NCBI RefSeq assembly: GCF_002128425.1
Contig: NZ_NESS01000004.1
Span: 248,001 to 312,000, forward strand
Direction of reading: 5' to 3'
Length of the DNA: 64,000 nt
Source of the DNA: Gottfriedia acidiceleris
GTDB taxonomy: Bacteria; Bacillota; Bacilli; Bacillales; Bacillaceae_G
Each line of letters begins with the position of its first letter. Positions within the stretch are counted from its first letter, which is position 1. The notes below the pieces were generated by a model. The model searched no databases. It had not been told where the DNA came from and worked only from the letters and a program-made list of their open reading frames with translations. The position numbers were made by a program, and so were the translations under genes. Positions 30,157-38,755 of this stretch are shown here, piece by piece.

Positions 30157-30187
30157 TGAAAGGTGTACAAGTTGCACACCTTTCATT
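30157..30187. repeat. Hairpin between fadF and thiolase gene
   Basis: GAAAGGTGTACAA/TTGCACACCTTTC. The minus-strand side has no T run, so it could be a processing or attenuation hairpin and not a full terminator. Confidence 0.5.
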
Positions 30188-30221
30188 GTAATTTTATGAA
30201 GATTGAAAAGTTATAGAACTT

Positions 30222-32330
30222 TTATGAAGCTTGGTTTTGTTTGTCACCAAAAATCGATAACTCTAAAAGTTCTGCTATATCTAGTGTTTTAACACTTTCT
30301 TCAACTTCTTTTGCTTTTGTTCCATCCGATAGCATTGTTAAGCAATAAGGACAACCTGTTCCAATCACATTCGGACTAACTGCAAGTGCTTGTTCAGTAC
30401 GCGTTACATTAATACGATTACCAACATGCTCTTCCATCCACATTAATCCTCCACCCGCTCCACAGCACATACCTGTTTCGCGTTTACGCTCCATTTCGAC
30501 AAGCTCGACGCCAGGAATAGCACGAAGAATATCCCTAGGAGCTTCGTAAACTTCATTGTATCGACCTAAATAGCATGAATCATGGTAAGTAATCACTTCA
30601 TTTACTTGATGAACTGGCTTTAACTTACCTTCTTTAACCCACCTAGATAATAATTCTGTGTGATGATAAACTTCGATTGATAAACCAAAATCAGGATATT
30701 CATTTTTAAATATGTTATAAGCATGCGGGTCAATTGTTACTAATTTACTTACTCCCGTTTTTTCAATTTCTGCGATATTATTACTTGCTAACTCTTGGAA
30801 TAAGAATTCTTGACCTAATCGTCTAGGTGTATCACCAGAGTTTTTCTCCTTATTACCTAAAATAGCAAACTTAATTCCAGCTTCATTCATAAGTTTTGCA
30901 AATGCTAATGCGATTTTTTGGCTTCGGTTATCATACGAACCCATTGAACCAACCCAGAATAAGTACTCGAATTCTTCTCCAGCTTTCTGAGCTTCTTTTA
31001 CTGTTGGAATATGAATACTTTCATCAAGTTCTCTCCAGTTTTCACGGTCTTTACGATTTAATCCCCATGGATTTCCTTGACGCTCTATATTTGTCATTGC
31101 ACGTTGAGCATCAGGTTGCATCTTACCTTCTGTTAAAACTAAATAACGACGTAAATCAATTACTTTTTCAACATGCTCATTCATTACAGGACATTGATCT
31201 TCACAGTTACGACATGTTGTACAAGCCCAAATCTCTTCTTCAGTAATTACGTCACCAATTAAACTTGGACTATATTCCAATGTTGCTGCTGTTTCCTGAT
31301 TACCTTGTGAAGCAAATGCTAATTGATTTCCTTTTGTTTTTGAAAATGCAACAGTTGGAACCCAAGGTGCACGAGACGTAACAACAGCCCCAGTTTCAGT
31401 TAAATGATCACGAAGCTTTAATATTAAGTCCATTGGTGACAGCATTTTTCCAGTTGCAGTTGCCGGACAGACATTTGTACAGCGACCACATTCTACACAA
31501 GCATATAAGTCAATTAATTGTGACTGACGGAAGTCGCTGATTTTTCCAACACCAAATGTCTCTTGTGTTTCATCTTCAAAATCTATTTTTTCTAACTTTC
31601 CTGCTTTCGTTAAACGGTTAAAATACACGTTTGCTGGACCAGCAAGTAAATGCGCATGCTTCGATTGAGGTACATACACTAAGAACGTCAAAAGTGTAAC
31701 TAAGTGAATCCACCATGCAACGTAAAAGAATGAAATTGCTAAAGGTTCACTAATACCATTAAAAATTGTAGCAACTAAAGATGCAATTGGTTCGTGGAAG
31801 CTCGTTCCTTCTCCACTCCAAATGATGCCCATTCCATTACCAAACAGAGTGGATAACATTAATAAACCAATGAAAATTAGAACTAAACCGCTTTTCCAAC
31901 CTCTTTTTAGTCGAACTAATTTTTCAATATATCGTCTATGGAAGGCCCAAACAACAGCCACCAATATTAGTAACGCAACGATTTCTTCAAAAAATGTAAA
32001 TGCACCATATAAAGGTCCTAGTGGTAAATGTACTCCAGGAACAAGGCCTCTTAAAATAAAGTCTAAAGCTCCTGCTTGAACTAAAATAAATCCATAAAAG
32101 AATAACAAATGAATAAATCCACTTTTCTTATCCTTTAATAACTTTTTTTGTCCAAAAACATTCACCCAAATTTTTTGAAAGCGTTCTTTCAAATTTCTTT
32201 CAAACTCTTCTTTTTTACCTAGTTTAATGTAGGCAATTCTTGTTTTAATTAGGTAAATGAATAAATAAATTGCATAAACTGTAATTGCCACAAACCCCAA
32301 TGCGTTCAAATACAAAAGTGCATGATCCAT
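30222..32330 (-). CDS. fadF: FadF-type membrane (Fe-S) oxidoreductase
   Basis: 702 residues. About six membrane helices in the first 245 residues (NarI-like), then two 4Fe-4S motifs, CVECGRCTNVCP and CTTCRNCEDQCP, and two C-terminal CCG domains (one seen as GMCCGAGGGLMW). Probably passes electrons from acyl-CoA dehydrogenase/ETF to the quinone pool. ATG at 32330, eight nt after GGGGGAGG; a TTG six codons earlier overlaps that. Corresponds to B. subtilis ywjF (fadF) of the FadR regulon; the FadR-type operator upstream supports this. Confidence 0.92.
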   Translation of the reverse strand: MDHALLYLNALGFVAITVYAIYLFIYLIKTRIAYIKLGKKEEFERNLKERFQKIWVNVFGQKKLLKDKKSGFIHLLFFYGFILVQAGALDFILRGLVPGVHLPLGPLYGAFTFFEEIVALLILVAVVWAFHRRYIEKLVRLKRGWKSGLVLIFIGLLMLSTLFGNGMGIIWSGEGTSFHEPIASLVATIFNGISEPLAISFFYVAWWIHLVTLLTFLVYVPQSKHAHLLAGPANVYFNRLTKAGKLEKIDFEDETQETFGVGKISDFRQSQLIDLYACVECGRCTNVCPATATGKMLSPMDLILKLRDHLTETGAVVTSRAPWVPTVAFSKTKGNQLAFASQGNQETAATLEYSPSLIGDVITEEEIWACTTCRNCEDQCPVMNEHVEKVIDLRRYLVLTEGKMQPDAQRAMTNIERQGNPWGLNRKDRENWRELDESIHIPTVKEAQKAGEEFEYLFWVGSMGSYDNRSQKIALAFAKLMNEAGIKFAILGNKEKNSGDTPRRLGQEFLFQELASNNIAEIEKTGVSKLVTIDPHAYNIFKNEYPDFGLSIEVYHHTELLSRWVKEGKLKPVHQVNEVITYHDSCYLGRYNEVYEAPRDILRAIPGVELVEMERKRETGMCCGAGGGLMWMEEHVGNRINVTRTEQALAVSPNVIGTGCPYCLTMLSDGTKAKEVEESVKTLDIAELLELSIFGDKQNQAS

Positions 32331-32424
32331 GATGTATTCCTCCCCCAATTTTGCCGGCTATAAATAAAACGCTTACTTTTTAAAAATTTATAACCATAAT
32401 AATATTCAGAAAATATATACTTTA

Positions 32425-32452
32425 ATTATATAATGAATGACTATTCAGTCAA
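32425..32452 (-). promoter_or_regulatory. fadF promoter
   Basis: Minus-strand TTGACT, 16-bp spacer, TATAAT, with the FadR-type box occupying the -35 and the spacer. Confidence 0.85.
32434..32451. promoter_or_regulatory. FadR operator
   Basis: TGAATGACTATTCAGTCA, 16-17 of 18 positions of the FadR (YsiA) consensus TGAATGAMTANTCATTCA. Repression would be lifted by long-chain acyl-CoA. Confidence 0.82.
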
Positions 32453-32542
32453 ATACTTTTTCATATTAAATTAGCCCTTTTTGATAATCTTCAAAGGAAA
32501 TGGTCATACTATCAACACGTAAAAGTTAAAGGAGTTAATTAT

Positions 32543-33736
32543 ATGATTCTTTGTATTTGCTTATTTGCTCTACTCTTTCTTATACTCCTTGCTAGCTTAG
32601 ATCTTTATTTTGGCTATAAAGCTTTTCATAAATATGATAAAACTTGTCCATTTAAAAAAAGATATAGTGAAACAATGTTAATTACGGATGGTAATGTCTT
32701 ATACGAGCATCTTCTAGACGATATGAAAGAAGCAAATAGTAGTATTTCTATGCTTTTTTATATTGTTCGAAATGATGAAACATCTGAAAAATTTTTATCC
32801 TTACTCGAAAAAAAGGCTTGTGAGGGATTACAAGTACGTTTACTTGTTGATTGGATTGGAAGTTTTAGGCTTAAGCGGAAAAGAATTAAAAAACTAAAAG
32901 AAAATGGTGTAGAAGTACTTTTTAATCGAAGAACGGGATTTCCATACACTATCTATCGGTTTCAACACCGAAACCACCGTAAGATTACGGTGATCGATCA
33001 AAAAATCGGCTATTTTGGTGGATTCAACATTGGCAAAGAATATATTGGTTTTGATGAAGAATTAGGTTATTGGAGAGATTATCATATTCGGATGACTGGC
33101 GAGGGTGTAAAAGATTTACACTCTCAATTTTTGATAGACTGGGTTAGAAGTGGCGGAGAATCCTTTACGTTAATTAGTGACGATGAATTAGAAAAAGGAA
33201 AAATCGAGCATCACTTCTATTCATCAGACTTTATACGCATTGAGAATCTGTATAAAGAATTAATAGATCGGGCAAAAAAACATATTTATATTGGTACACC
33301 CTACTTTATTCCTACAAAAAAACTAATGAATTCTTTACTTGCGGCACTTAATCGAGGTGTCCATATATGCGTTATGGTTCCTGAAAAAGAAGACCACCGA
33401 CTAGTTAAAGAGGCGAGTTTTCCGCATCTCCTTTTAATTTTAGAAGGTGGTGGAGAAGTTTATCATTATCAAAAGGGTTTCTTTCATGCCAAAATACTAT
33501 TAATCGATGATTGTTGCTGTGATGTAGGATCTGTTAACTTCGATCGTAGAAGTCTTTGCATAAACGATGAATGGAGCTGTATTTTTTCAAGTGAGACTTT
33601 CATATTGAAGATTAAAGAAATGTTTATGAAGGACCTAGAACGCTCAAAATCATATCCTATTTTGCATTATAAAAAAACAACATTTTTGTGGAAGTGTCGC
33701 AAGCTTTTATCCAAACTTCTTTCTCCATTAATGTAA
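32543..33736 (+). CDS. clsB: Cardiolipin synthase-type phospholipase D family protein
   Basis: 397 residues. One N-terminal membrane helix (about 1-24) and two PLD active-site motifs: [12 protein letters not shown] in the first half and [11 protein letters not shown] in the second, each followed by a Gly-Asn/Ser-x-Asn-like stretch (GGFNIG and GSVNFDRRS). Joins two phosphatidylglycerols to cardiolipin, or transfers phosphatidyl groups. AAAGGAG precedes the ATG. Matches ywjE, divergent from fadF and next to uvsE. Confidence 0.9.
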   Translation: MILCICLFALLFLILLASLDLYFGYKAFHKYDKTCPFKKRYSETMLITDGNVLYEHLLDDMKEANSSISMLFYIVRNDETSEKFLSLLEKKACEGLQVRLLVDWIGSFRLKRKRIKKLKENGVEVLFNRRTGFPYTIYRFQHRNHRKITVIDQKIGYFGGFNIGKEYIGFDEELGYWRDYHIRMTGEGVKDLHSQFLIDWVRSGGESFTLISDDELEKGKIEHHFYSSDFIRIENLYKELIDRAKKHIYIGTPYFIPTKKLMNSLLAALNRGVHICVMVPEKEDHRLVKEASFPHLLLILEGGGEVYHYQKGFFHAKILLIDDCCCDVGSVNFDRRSLCINDEWSCIFSSETFILKIKEMFMKDLERSKSYPILHYKKTTFLWKCRKLLSKLLSPLM

Positions 33737-33779
33737 TATTTTGTACATATACAAAAACGAAGGTAGAGGTGAACAAAAT

Positions 33780-34736
33780 ATGATCATTCGATTTGGATAT
33801 GTATCACATGCATTATCATTATATAATTGTTCACCTGCAAAAACTCTTACATTTACGCGCTATAAAGCCTTAGATAAAGACGAACGTATAGAGAAACTAA
33901 TGTATGTTACATCACAAAACATTGAAAATACATTTAGAGCAATTCATTATAATGTGGGACAACAAATTCCCTTATATAGAATGTCATCTTCAATGGTCCC
34001 TTTGGCGACTCATCCAGATGTAGAATTTGATTATATAAATATTTTTCACAAACAATTTAAAGAAATCGGTGATTTTATAAAGAAGCATGAATTAAGGGTT
34101 AGTTTTCACCCTAACCAATTCACGCTTTTTACAAGTGATAAGCCACATATAACTGATAATGCTGTAATTGATATGGAATATCATTATAAAGTTCTTGAAG
34201 CAATGGGCATTTCAGACCAAAGTGTCATTAATATACACATAGGAGGAGCTTATGGAAATAAAGAACTGGCGATCCAGCGTTTTTATGAAAATATAAAAAA
34301 GCTCCCTACTCACATAAAAAAACAAATGACGCTAGAAAACGACGATAAAACATATAATACGACTGAAACACTAATGGTTTGCAAAAACGAAGGGATCCCA
34401 CTCGTATTTGACTATCACCATCATATGGCAAACTTATGTGAAGAGCCGTTAGAGAATTTATTGCCTCTTATATTCTCTACTTGGGAGCAAACGCATTTAA
34501 AGCCTAAAATACATATATCATCTCCAAAATCCGATAAAGAGTTTAGAGCACATTCAGATTTAATTGACCTTAATTTTATTAAGCCTTTTTTTGACATCGT
34601 CAGATCAATTGGAAGTGACATTGATATAATGATTGAATCGAAAAAAAAGGATATAGCTTTATTGCAATTAATGGAAGATTTATCGAAATGGAGAGGCTAT
34701 AAGCGAATAAGTGGTGGTATGATTGAAGTTAATTAA
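33780..34736 (+). CDS. uvsE: UV damage endonuclease UvsE
   Basis: 318 residues, TIM-barrel UV damage endonuclease that nicks 5' of photoproducts. Core motifs: [53 protein letters not shown] and [12 protein letters not shown], containing the metal-binding His, Glu and Asp. The start is the ATG at 33780, after AGAGGTGA. It follows clsB by 43 bp and is probably cotranscribed. Equivalent to ywjD. Confidence 0.94.
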   Translation: MIIRFGYVSHALSLYNCSPAKTLTFTRYKALDKDERIEKLMYVTSQNIENTFRAIHYNVGQQIPLYRMSSSMVPLATHPDVEFDYINIFHKQFKEIGDFIKKHELRVSFHPNQFTLFTSDKPHITDNAVIDMEYHYKVLEAMGISDQSVINIHIGGAYGNKELAIQRFYENIKKLPTHIKKQMTLENDDKTYNTTETLMVCKNEGIPLVFDYHHHMANLCEEPLENLLPLIFSTWEQTHLKPKIHISSPKSDKEFRAHSDLIDLNFIKPFFDIVRSIGSDIDIMIESKKKDIALLQLMEDLSKWRGYKRISGGMIEVN

Positions 34737-34782
34737 AAGTTTCAAAAAGTTCATCTGCACAAAAAATAGCCAGAATTAATAA

Positions 34783-34825
34783 AACCCTCAAGGAAGTTTA
34801 ACTTACATTGTGGGTTTCTTCATTT
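34783..34825 (+). terminator. Candidate uvsE terminator
   Basis: AAACCC/GGGTTT stem with a long loop then TCTTCATTT; weak. Confidence 0.45.
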
Positions 34826-34933
34826 AGAAATGGTTTTAAAATAATTGATTAATTATAGGTTAGTAAATGATAAGATTGTTAATAGACATTCACCTAAAGT
34901 CTTACTTCGACTCTACATAAAGGTGGTTTGTAA

Positions 34934-35302
34934 ATGAGCTATCAAAATGCATTACAACAATATATAATGGCTACTAATACACATGATTTTAATCAGGTAA
35001 AAAAATTTATTCACAATGACGCCATTTATTGGTTTTCAAACAAAACCTGTACATCTTTAGTAGAAATTCAGCATTATTTTGAAAATGCTTGGAATCTAAT
35101 TCAAGATGAAGTTTACACAGCTACAAATGTAAAATGGTTAACTACTGATCAAAATTCAGCATCATGTACTTATCAATTTCAATATGAAGGCCATATTAAC
35201 GGGAACGTTGTAGTCGGTCATGGTAGAGCTACTAATGTATTTATTAAAAATGAGCATGGCGAATGGAAGGTTATTCATGAGCATTTGAGTGGCAGTTCCT
35301 AA
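34934..35302 (+). CDS. NTF2-like (SnoaL/DUF4440-type) protein
   Basis: 122 residues. The N-terminal helix (NALQQYIMATNTHDFNQVKKF), FIHNDAIYWFSN, and the C-terminal sheet GRATNVFIKNEHGEWKVIHEHLS fit the NTF2 cone fold with the usual W-x-V-x-H-x-H ending. Ligand and reaction unknown. AAAGGTGG precedes the ATG. It has no counterpart here in B. subtilis and converges on rsgI, sharing its terminator. Confidence 0.75.
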   Translation: MSYQNALQQYIMATNTHDFNQVKKFIHNDAIYWFSNKTCTSLVEIQHYFENAWNLIQDEVYTATNVKWLTTDQNSASCTYQFQYEGHINGNVVVGHGRATNVFIKNEHGEWKVIHEHLSGSS

Positions 35303-35341
35303 GCCTTTACCCTTTCATGAGTTTAATATGTTATTTGGATA

Positions 35342-35374
35342 AAAAAACGCTCAGATTTTCAATCTGAGCGTTTT
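35342..35374. terminator. Bidirectional terminator between NTF2-like gene and rsgI
   Basis: AACGCTCAGATT/AATCTGAGCGTT perfect 12-bp stem with A and T runs on either side. The rsgI stop codon lies in its loop. Confidence 0.92.
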
Positions 35375-36429
35375 CCACTACCATTTTGCCAGCCATTATT
35401 GTGCTTGTTCTCGTTTCCACTGTTTTTATAACGATTATTGCACCCATGACATCCTTCATTATTTTTATTTTTTCGTTGATCATTATTATTTCTTCTTATA
35501 TCGCGGTCATAATTGTATTCAGTTTTTTTTTTATCCTGATGCTTATTATGGTTGTTGTACTGTTTCTTTTGATTTTGCTTCGATGATTCTTGATGTTCAT
35601 TTCGATTTCTATGATTCCATTGACTCTGCTTATTTTCCAAGTGCTCTTCTTGATGTATATTATTCTTAACTTCTTTTGAATGAGTATTTTCTTTAACTTT
35701 GTTATTTTCGACTGTAGATGACTTTAAAGAAGATTTCTCTTTAGAATTATTTTCATCTCTTGTTACATTCGTTGAATGAGAATCAAAACTATTTTCTTGT
35801 TTATTTTGGCTTTGACCATGATTTTGAGTTTTAACCTTTGGTTGATCTATATCCTTAGAATTTGGGATATTAATATAATTAGTGATTTCTTGAATATCTT
35901 TCAATTCATTATTTAGCTCATTTTGTTTATTTTTAAATTCTTTTCTCATCTCACCAGTTAATTTGATCTTTTCATCAGGTTGAATTACTTTAGATTTCTC
36001 CATTTCTCCAACTAAATCATCCATAACTGTACGTAAAGGCACCTGTTTCCAGTTATCTAATTTATCGATCACTTTTTTACCTTGTTCATTGTGACCTTTT
36101 AATGCAATAACTCTTAAATGTTTGTCCAATATTAATGAAACCTTTGCCTCTGAGTTAATTGTAACCTTCCCTGCAGCTAATGCCTCTTTATTGTCCAAAT
36201 TCAGAAATAAAAATGAGAAAAGAATTAAGCTACTAGCAATTACGACAGGTATCAATTTAGGAATACTTATTTTCAATTTATTATTTAAAATGATTGCATT
36301 GTTAGGGAACTGAATTTCTTCACCAATTGAATAAGATGACAATAATTTTTTACATTTTAAATACTCTCCGTTAGCAGTTAGTACAACTACGGAAGAATGA
36401 TTTACCTTTAAAACAATACCATTGTTCAT
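35359..36429 (-). CDS. rsgI: RsgI-type anti-sigma-I factor with His/Asn/Lys-rich ectodomain
   Basis: 356 residues. N-terminal cytoplasmic RsgI domain (1-50, MNNGIVLKVNHSSVVVLT), one membrane helix (about 57-78), then the conserved extracytoplasmic segment (KVTINSEAKVSLILDKH, about 88-150). From about 190 the chain is low complexity, rich in Asn, Gln, His and Lys, with a single CHGC near the C-terminus. It would hold sigma-I at the membrane until cleaved or triggered. Starts 2 bp after the sigI stop. No carbohydrate-binding module is seen, unlike clostridial RsgIs. What the ectodomain senses is unknown. Confidence 0.88.
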   Translation of the reverse strand: MNNGIVLKVNHSSVVVLTANGEYLKCKKLLSSYSIGEEIQFPNNAIILNNKLKISIPKLIPVVIASSLILFSFLFLNLDNKEALAAGKVTINSEAKVSLILDKHLRVIALKGHNEQGKKVIDKLDNWKQVPLRTVMDDLVGEMEKSKVIQPDEKIKLTGEMRKEFKNKQNELNNELKDIQEITNYINIPNSKDIDQPKVKTQNHGQSQNKQENSFDSHSTNVTRDENNSKEKSSLKSSTVENNKVKENTHSKEVKNNIHQEEHLENKQSQWNHRNRNEHQESSKQNQKKQYNNHNKHQDKKKTEYNYDRDIRRNNNDQRKNKNNEGCHGCNNRYKNSGNENKHNNGWQNGSGKRSD

Positions 36430-36431
36430 CT

Positions 36432-37160
36432 TCAGTTCCCCCTTTTCAAATAGTTTTGTAAATAAATATAATCATTGACACTAATAATACTCATGGCAAT
36501 AATGTATTTTCTATGTTTTTCGAGTGTTTTTCGACTTATATTAACTTTAGTTTCTAGTTTATTCATCGGTAATTTTTTCTTTTTATATAGAAAAGTTAAC
36601 ATTTCTTCATCAGTTGTAATGAGGTCTACTACTGAAAAAATATGCTTTCTTGTATCTTCATGTTTAGGTGAAACTTCTACTAAAGATTCTAATGAAATTC
36701 CAAATTGTTTAAGCATCTCACTGAAATGAATAATTTCCTCTTTACGATTTATTTCATCAAAGTTTTTTATATAAGAGCTATACACATGGTCATCATATTG
36801 TTTATGTATATCTTCCGTACCGGTTTGTTCAGAAGTCATTGATTGATATTTAGATTCCTTACGAAAATAATCGATTAATTCTCTTTTTATAATCAATTTA
36901 GCAAATGATAGAAATGACGCTCCTTTTTTATACGAATATAGTTTAATTGCTTCATGGAATGCATTTAAACCAATACTAAATTCATCTTCTTGATTAGTAA
37001 TAAATCTTCCACAAATAGTAGAAACAGTTTTGTTTATAAAAGGAGTATATTGAACTATAAAATCATCTAGTTCTTTTGATGAAGATTGTTGTATTGTTAA
37101 TACAATATCTTCAATTTTTTCTTTTCTTTTATAAAGCGTCTGAAAAATTGTAAGTAACAA
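36432..37160 (-). CDS. sigI: RNA polymerase sigma-I factor
   Basis: 242 residues. Region 2 is visible as PFINKTVSTICGRF, DEFSIGLNAFHEAIKLYSYKKG and FLSFAKLIIKRELIDYFRKE; the C-terminal SigI domain ends SRKTLEKHRKYIIAMSII and NDYIYLQNYL. The start is a TTG at 37160, eight nt after AAAGGAG; the longer frame from 37223 runs through a hairpin. In B. subtilis sigma-I serves heat and cell-wall stress. Placed between a secreted DUF5667-type gene and rsgI. Confidence 0.92.
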   Translation of the reverse strand: MLLTIFQTLYKRKEKIEDIVLTIQQSSSKELDDFIVQYTPFINKTVSTICGRFITNQEDEFSIGLNAFHEAIKLYSYKKGASFLSFAKLIIKRELIDYFRKESKYQSMTSEQTGTEDIHKQYDDHVYSSYIKNFDEINRKEEIIHFSEMLKQFGISLESLVEVSPKHEDTRKHIFSVVDLITTDEEMLTFLYKKKKLPMNKLETKVNISRKTLEKHRKYIIAMSIISVNDYIYLQNYLKRGN

Positions 37161-37208
37161 GACCCCATCTCCTTTCAAAAGAGGATAGCTTAGCCAATAA
37201 AACTTAAA

Positions 37209-37252
37209 GGCGCCTCCACTCATTATATATTCAAATGAATGTATGAGGCACC
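37209..37252 (-). repeat. Hairpin between the DUF5667 gene and sigI
   Basis: GGTGCCTC/GAGGCGCC outer stem plus inner CTCAT/ATGAG pairing, then TTTAAGTTTT on the minus strand. May be an attenuator or terminator that limits read-through into sigI. Confidence 0.6.
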
Positions 37253-37343
37253 ATTATTTTTTAATCAGTTAAACTTAAGAATATCGCATCTTATGAAATG
37301 TATCATGTGATTTTATTGAAAGGTAAATGGAGGTAATTACTTA

Positions 37344-38501
37344 TTAATTTTTACCATGTCCCTTTCCGTGGTTTTCACCTTGTTTTTTTGAATCCTCGTT
37401 TTTTTTCAACTCATGCTTTTCATTGCCCTTATGGTTTCCACGATTTTCATGTTCGTGTTTTACTTCGTGCTTTACCTCTTGTCTTACTTCGTGCTTCACT
37501 ACATGCTTCTCTTCTTTTTCAACTTTTACTTTTTTTACTTTAACTGGTTTTACTTCTTTTGACTTGTATTCAATTTTCTGATGATCTTCCTTATGTTCTA
37601 CTTTTACAGGTTGTGTAGCAACTTCAGTAGCATCTTTATCATCATTTTCACCTTGATTATCTTCGTTAACGTTTACAGTTTTCACGTCTGTATCTTCAAC
37701 ATCTTCAATTTTAGTGATTGTTGTAATCACTTCTGGTGTAGCTGACTGATCTGTTGTTGCATCAGGGTATTGAATTGTAATAACTGGTGTTAGAGCAGTT
37801 TTTTCTTGTTCTGTTTGCTTTAAGACTTTTTCTAATCTTTCAGAAATTTTGTTAAAGCTCTTTTCAATATTTTTAGCAATCGCAGCTTTTGCTTTTGGAT
37901 TTTTAACTTGGTCTAAAACATTTGCTAAAACAAGTAAATTGTTATTTAGATGGTGTTGAATTTTTGTAATTTCTTTTTGCTCTTTTGTTAATTTTTGTTT
38001 TTCATGTTTTTCAACGTTTTCTTTTTCTGTTTCAGCTTTTTCTTGATCTTCTTTTTCTACATCAGTTGAATCTTCAGCTGGCTTTGTAGTAACAGTGCTT
38101 TCTGTTGTTGTTTCTGAAGTCGTTGGCTCAGTAACAGTTGGAAGCTTATCGTCAAGTTGGCCTTGAGCATTTTCCATCTGACCTAAAGCTTCTTTTATTG
38201 TTTGTTTTGCTAAATCTTCTTTGCCTTCTTTAATTAATTCTCTTGCTTCATGAATACGCTCTTGTGCAAAATCCGATAAAAGTTCTGCCTCTTTAACCTT
38301 GTCTGTTGTTAGTAACAATTGAATCTTTTCTACAGTTGTTTTTACAAAATAAAAGAAATCGCCTTTAACTAATGCAGGTGCTTCTTCCTTTTGGTCAGTT
38401 GACGAAACCGTATCATTTTCAGCAGCAAGTACTGAACTAGAGAATCCTAACTGAGATAATAATAATGCCGTTGCAGTTGTATGTACCAATAACTTTTTCA
38501 T
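37344..38501 (-). CDS. Secreted DUF5667-type protein with charged Lys/His/Glu-rich tail
   Basis: 385 residues. Signal peptide 1-26 (MKKLLVHTTATALLLSQLGF, cleavage near VLA-AE). Residues about 38-130 form a helical domain (ALVKGDFFYFVKTTVEKIQL, then SDFAQERIHEARELIKEGK), as in DUF5667. A Thr/Glu-rich linker, a second helical segment (about 190-245) and a repetitive tail (VKHEVRQEVKHEVKHEHE) follow. Likely exported and bound to wall or surface polymers. ATG at 38501 after AAAGGGG. The promoter resembles sigma-I, so it is probably a target of the adjacent sigma factor. Confidence 0.75.
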   Translation of the reverse strand: MKKLLVHTTATALLLSQLGFSSSVLAAENDTVSSTDQKEEAPALVKGDFFYFVKTTVEKIQLLLTTDKVKEAELLSDFAQERIHEARELIKEGKEDLAKQTIKEALGQMENAQGQLDDKLPTVTEPTTSETTTESTVTTKPAEDSTDVEKEDQEKAETEKENVEKHEKQKLTKEQKEITKIQHHLNNNLLVLANVLDQVKNPKAKAAIAKNIEKSFNKISERLEKVLKQTEQEKTALTPVITIQYPDATTDQSATPEVITTITKIEDVEDTDVKTVNVNEDNQGENDDKDATEVATQPVKVEHKEDHQKIEYKSKEVKPVKVKKVKVEKEEKHVVKHEVRQEVKHEVKHEHENRGNHKGNEKHELKKNEDSKKQGENHGKGHGKN

Positions 38502-38550
38502 AAATTTTTCCCCTTTGTAAAAACTTCTTAATATATTCTCACTATAACTA

Positions 38551-38579
38551 TTCGAAGAGAATTTCATTTTTTAGGGGGT
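38551..38579 (-). promoter_or_regulatory. Candidate sigma-I promoter
   Basis: Minus-strand ACCCCC (38574-38579) and CGAA (38551-38554), 19 bp apart, resembling the -35 and -10 elements reported for B. subtilis sigma-I. Confidence 0.55.
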
Positions 38580-38707
38580 CATTTAAAAAAAATTAATAAA
38601 AAAATGGCGAAACTTGTTTTATTTCCTTATTTACCGACAAATTTTTATAAATTAATAAACTAAAATATTACAAATTCATACATTTAAATGTTTCTAATTT
38701 ACAAAAA

Positions 38708-38741
38708 AAGTACCATACCCAAAATTGGGACATGGTACTTT
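38708..38741 (-). terminator. argS terminator
   Basis: AAAGTACCAT-CCCAA/TTGGG-ATGGTACTTT stem, then seven T on the minus strand. Confidence 0.9.
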
Positions 38742-38755
38742 CATTAATTTACTAC

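Noticed and set aside
30157-30187. Full terminator between fadF and the thiolase gene.
   Set aside because: The stem is good but no T run follows on the minus strand, so it is listed as a repeat only.
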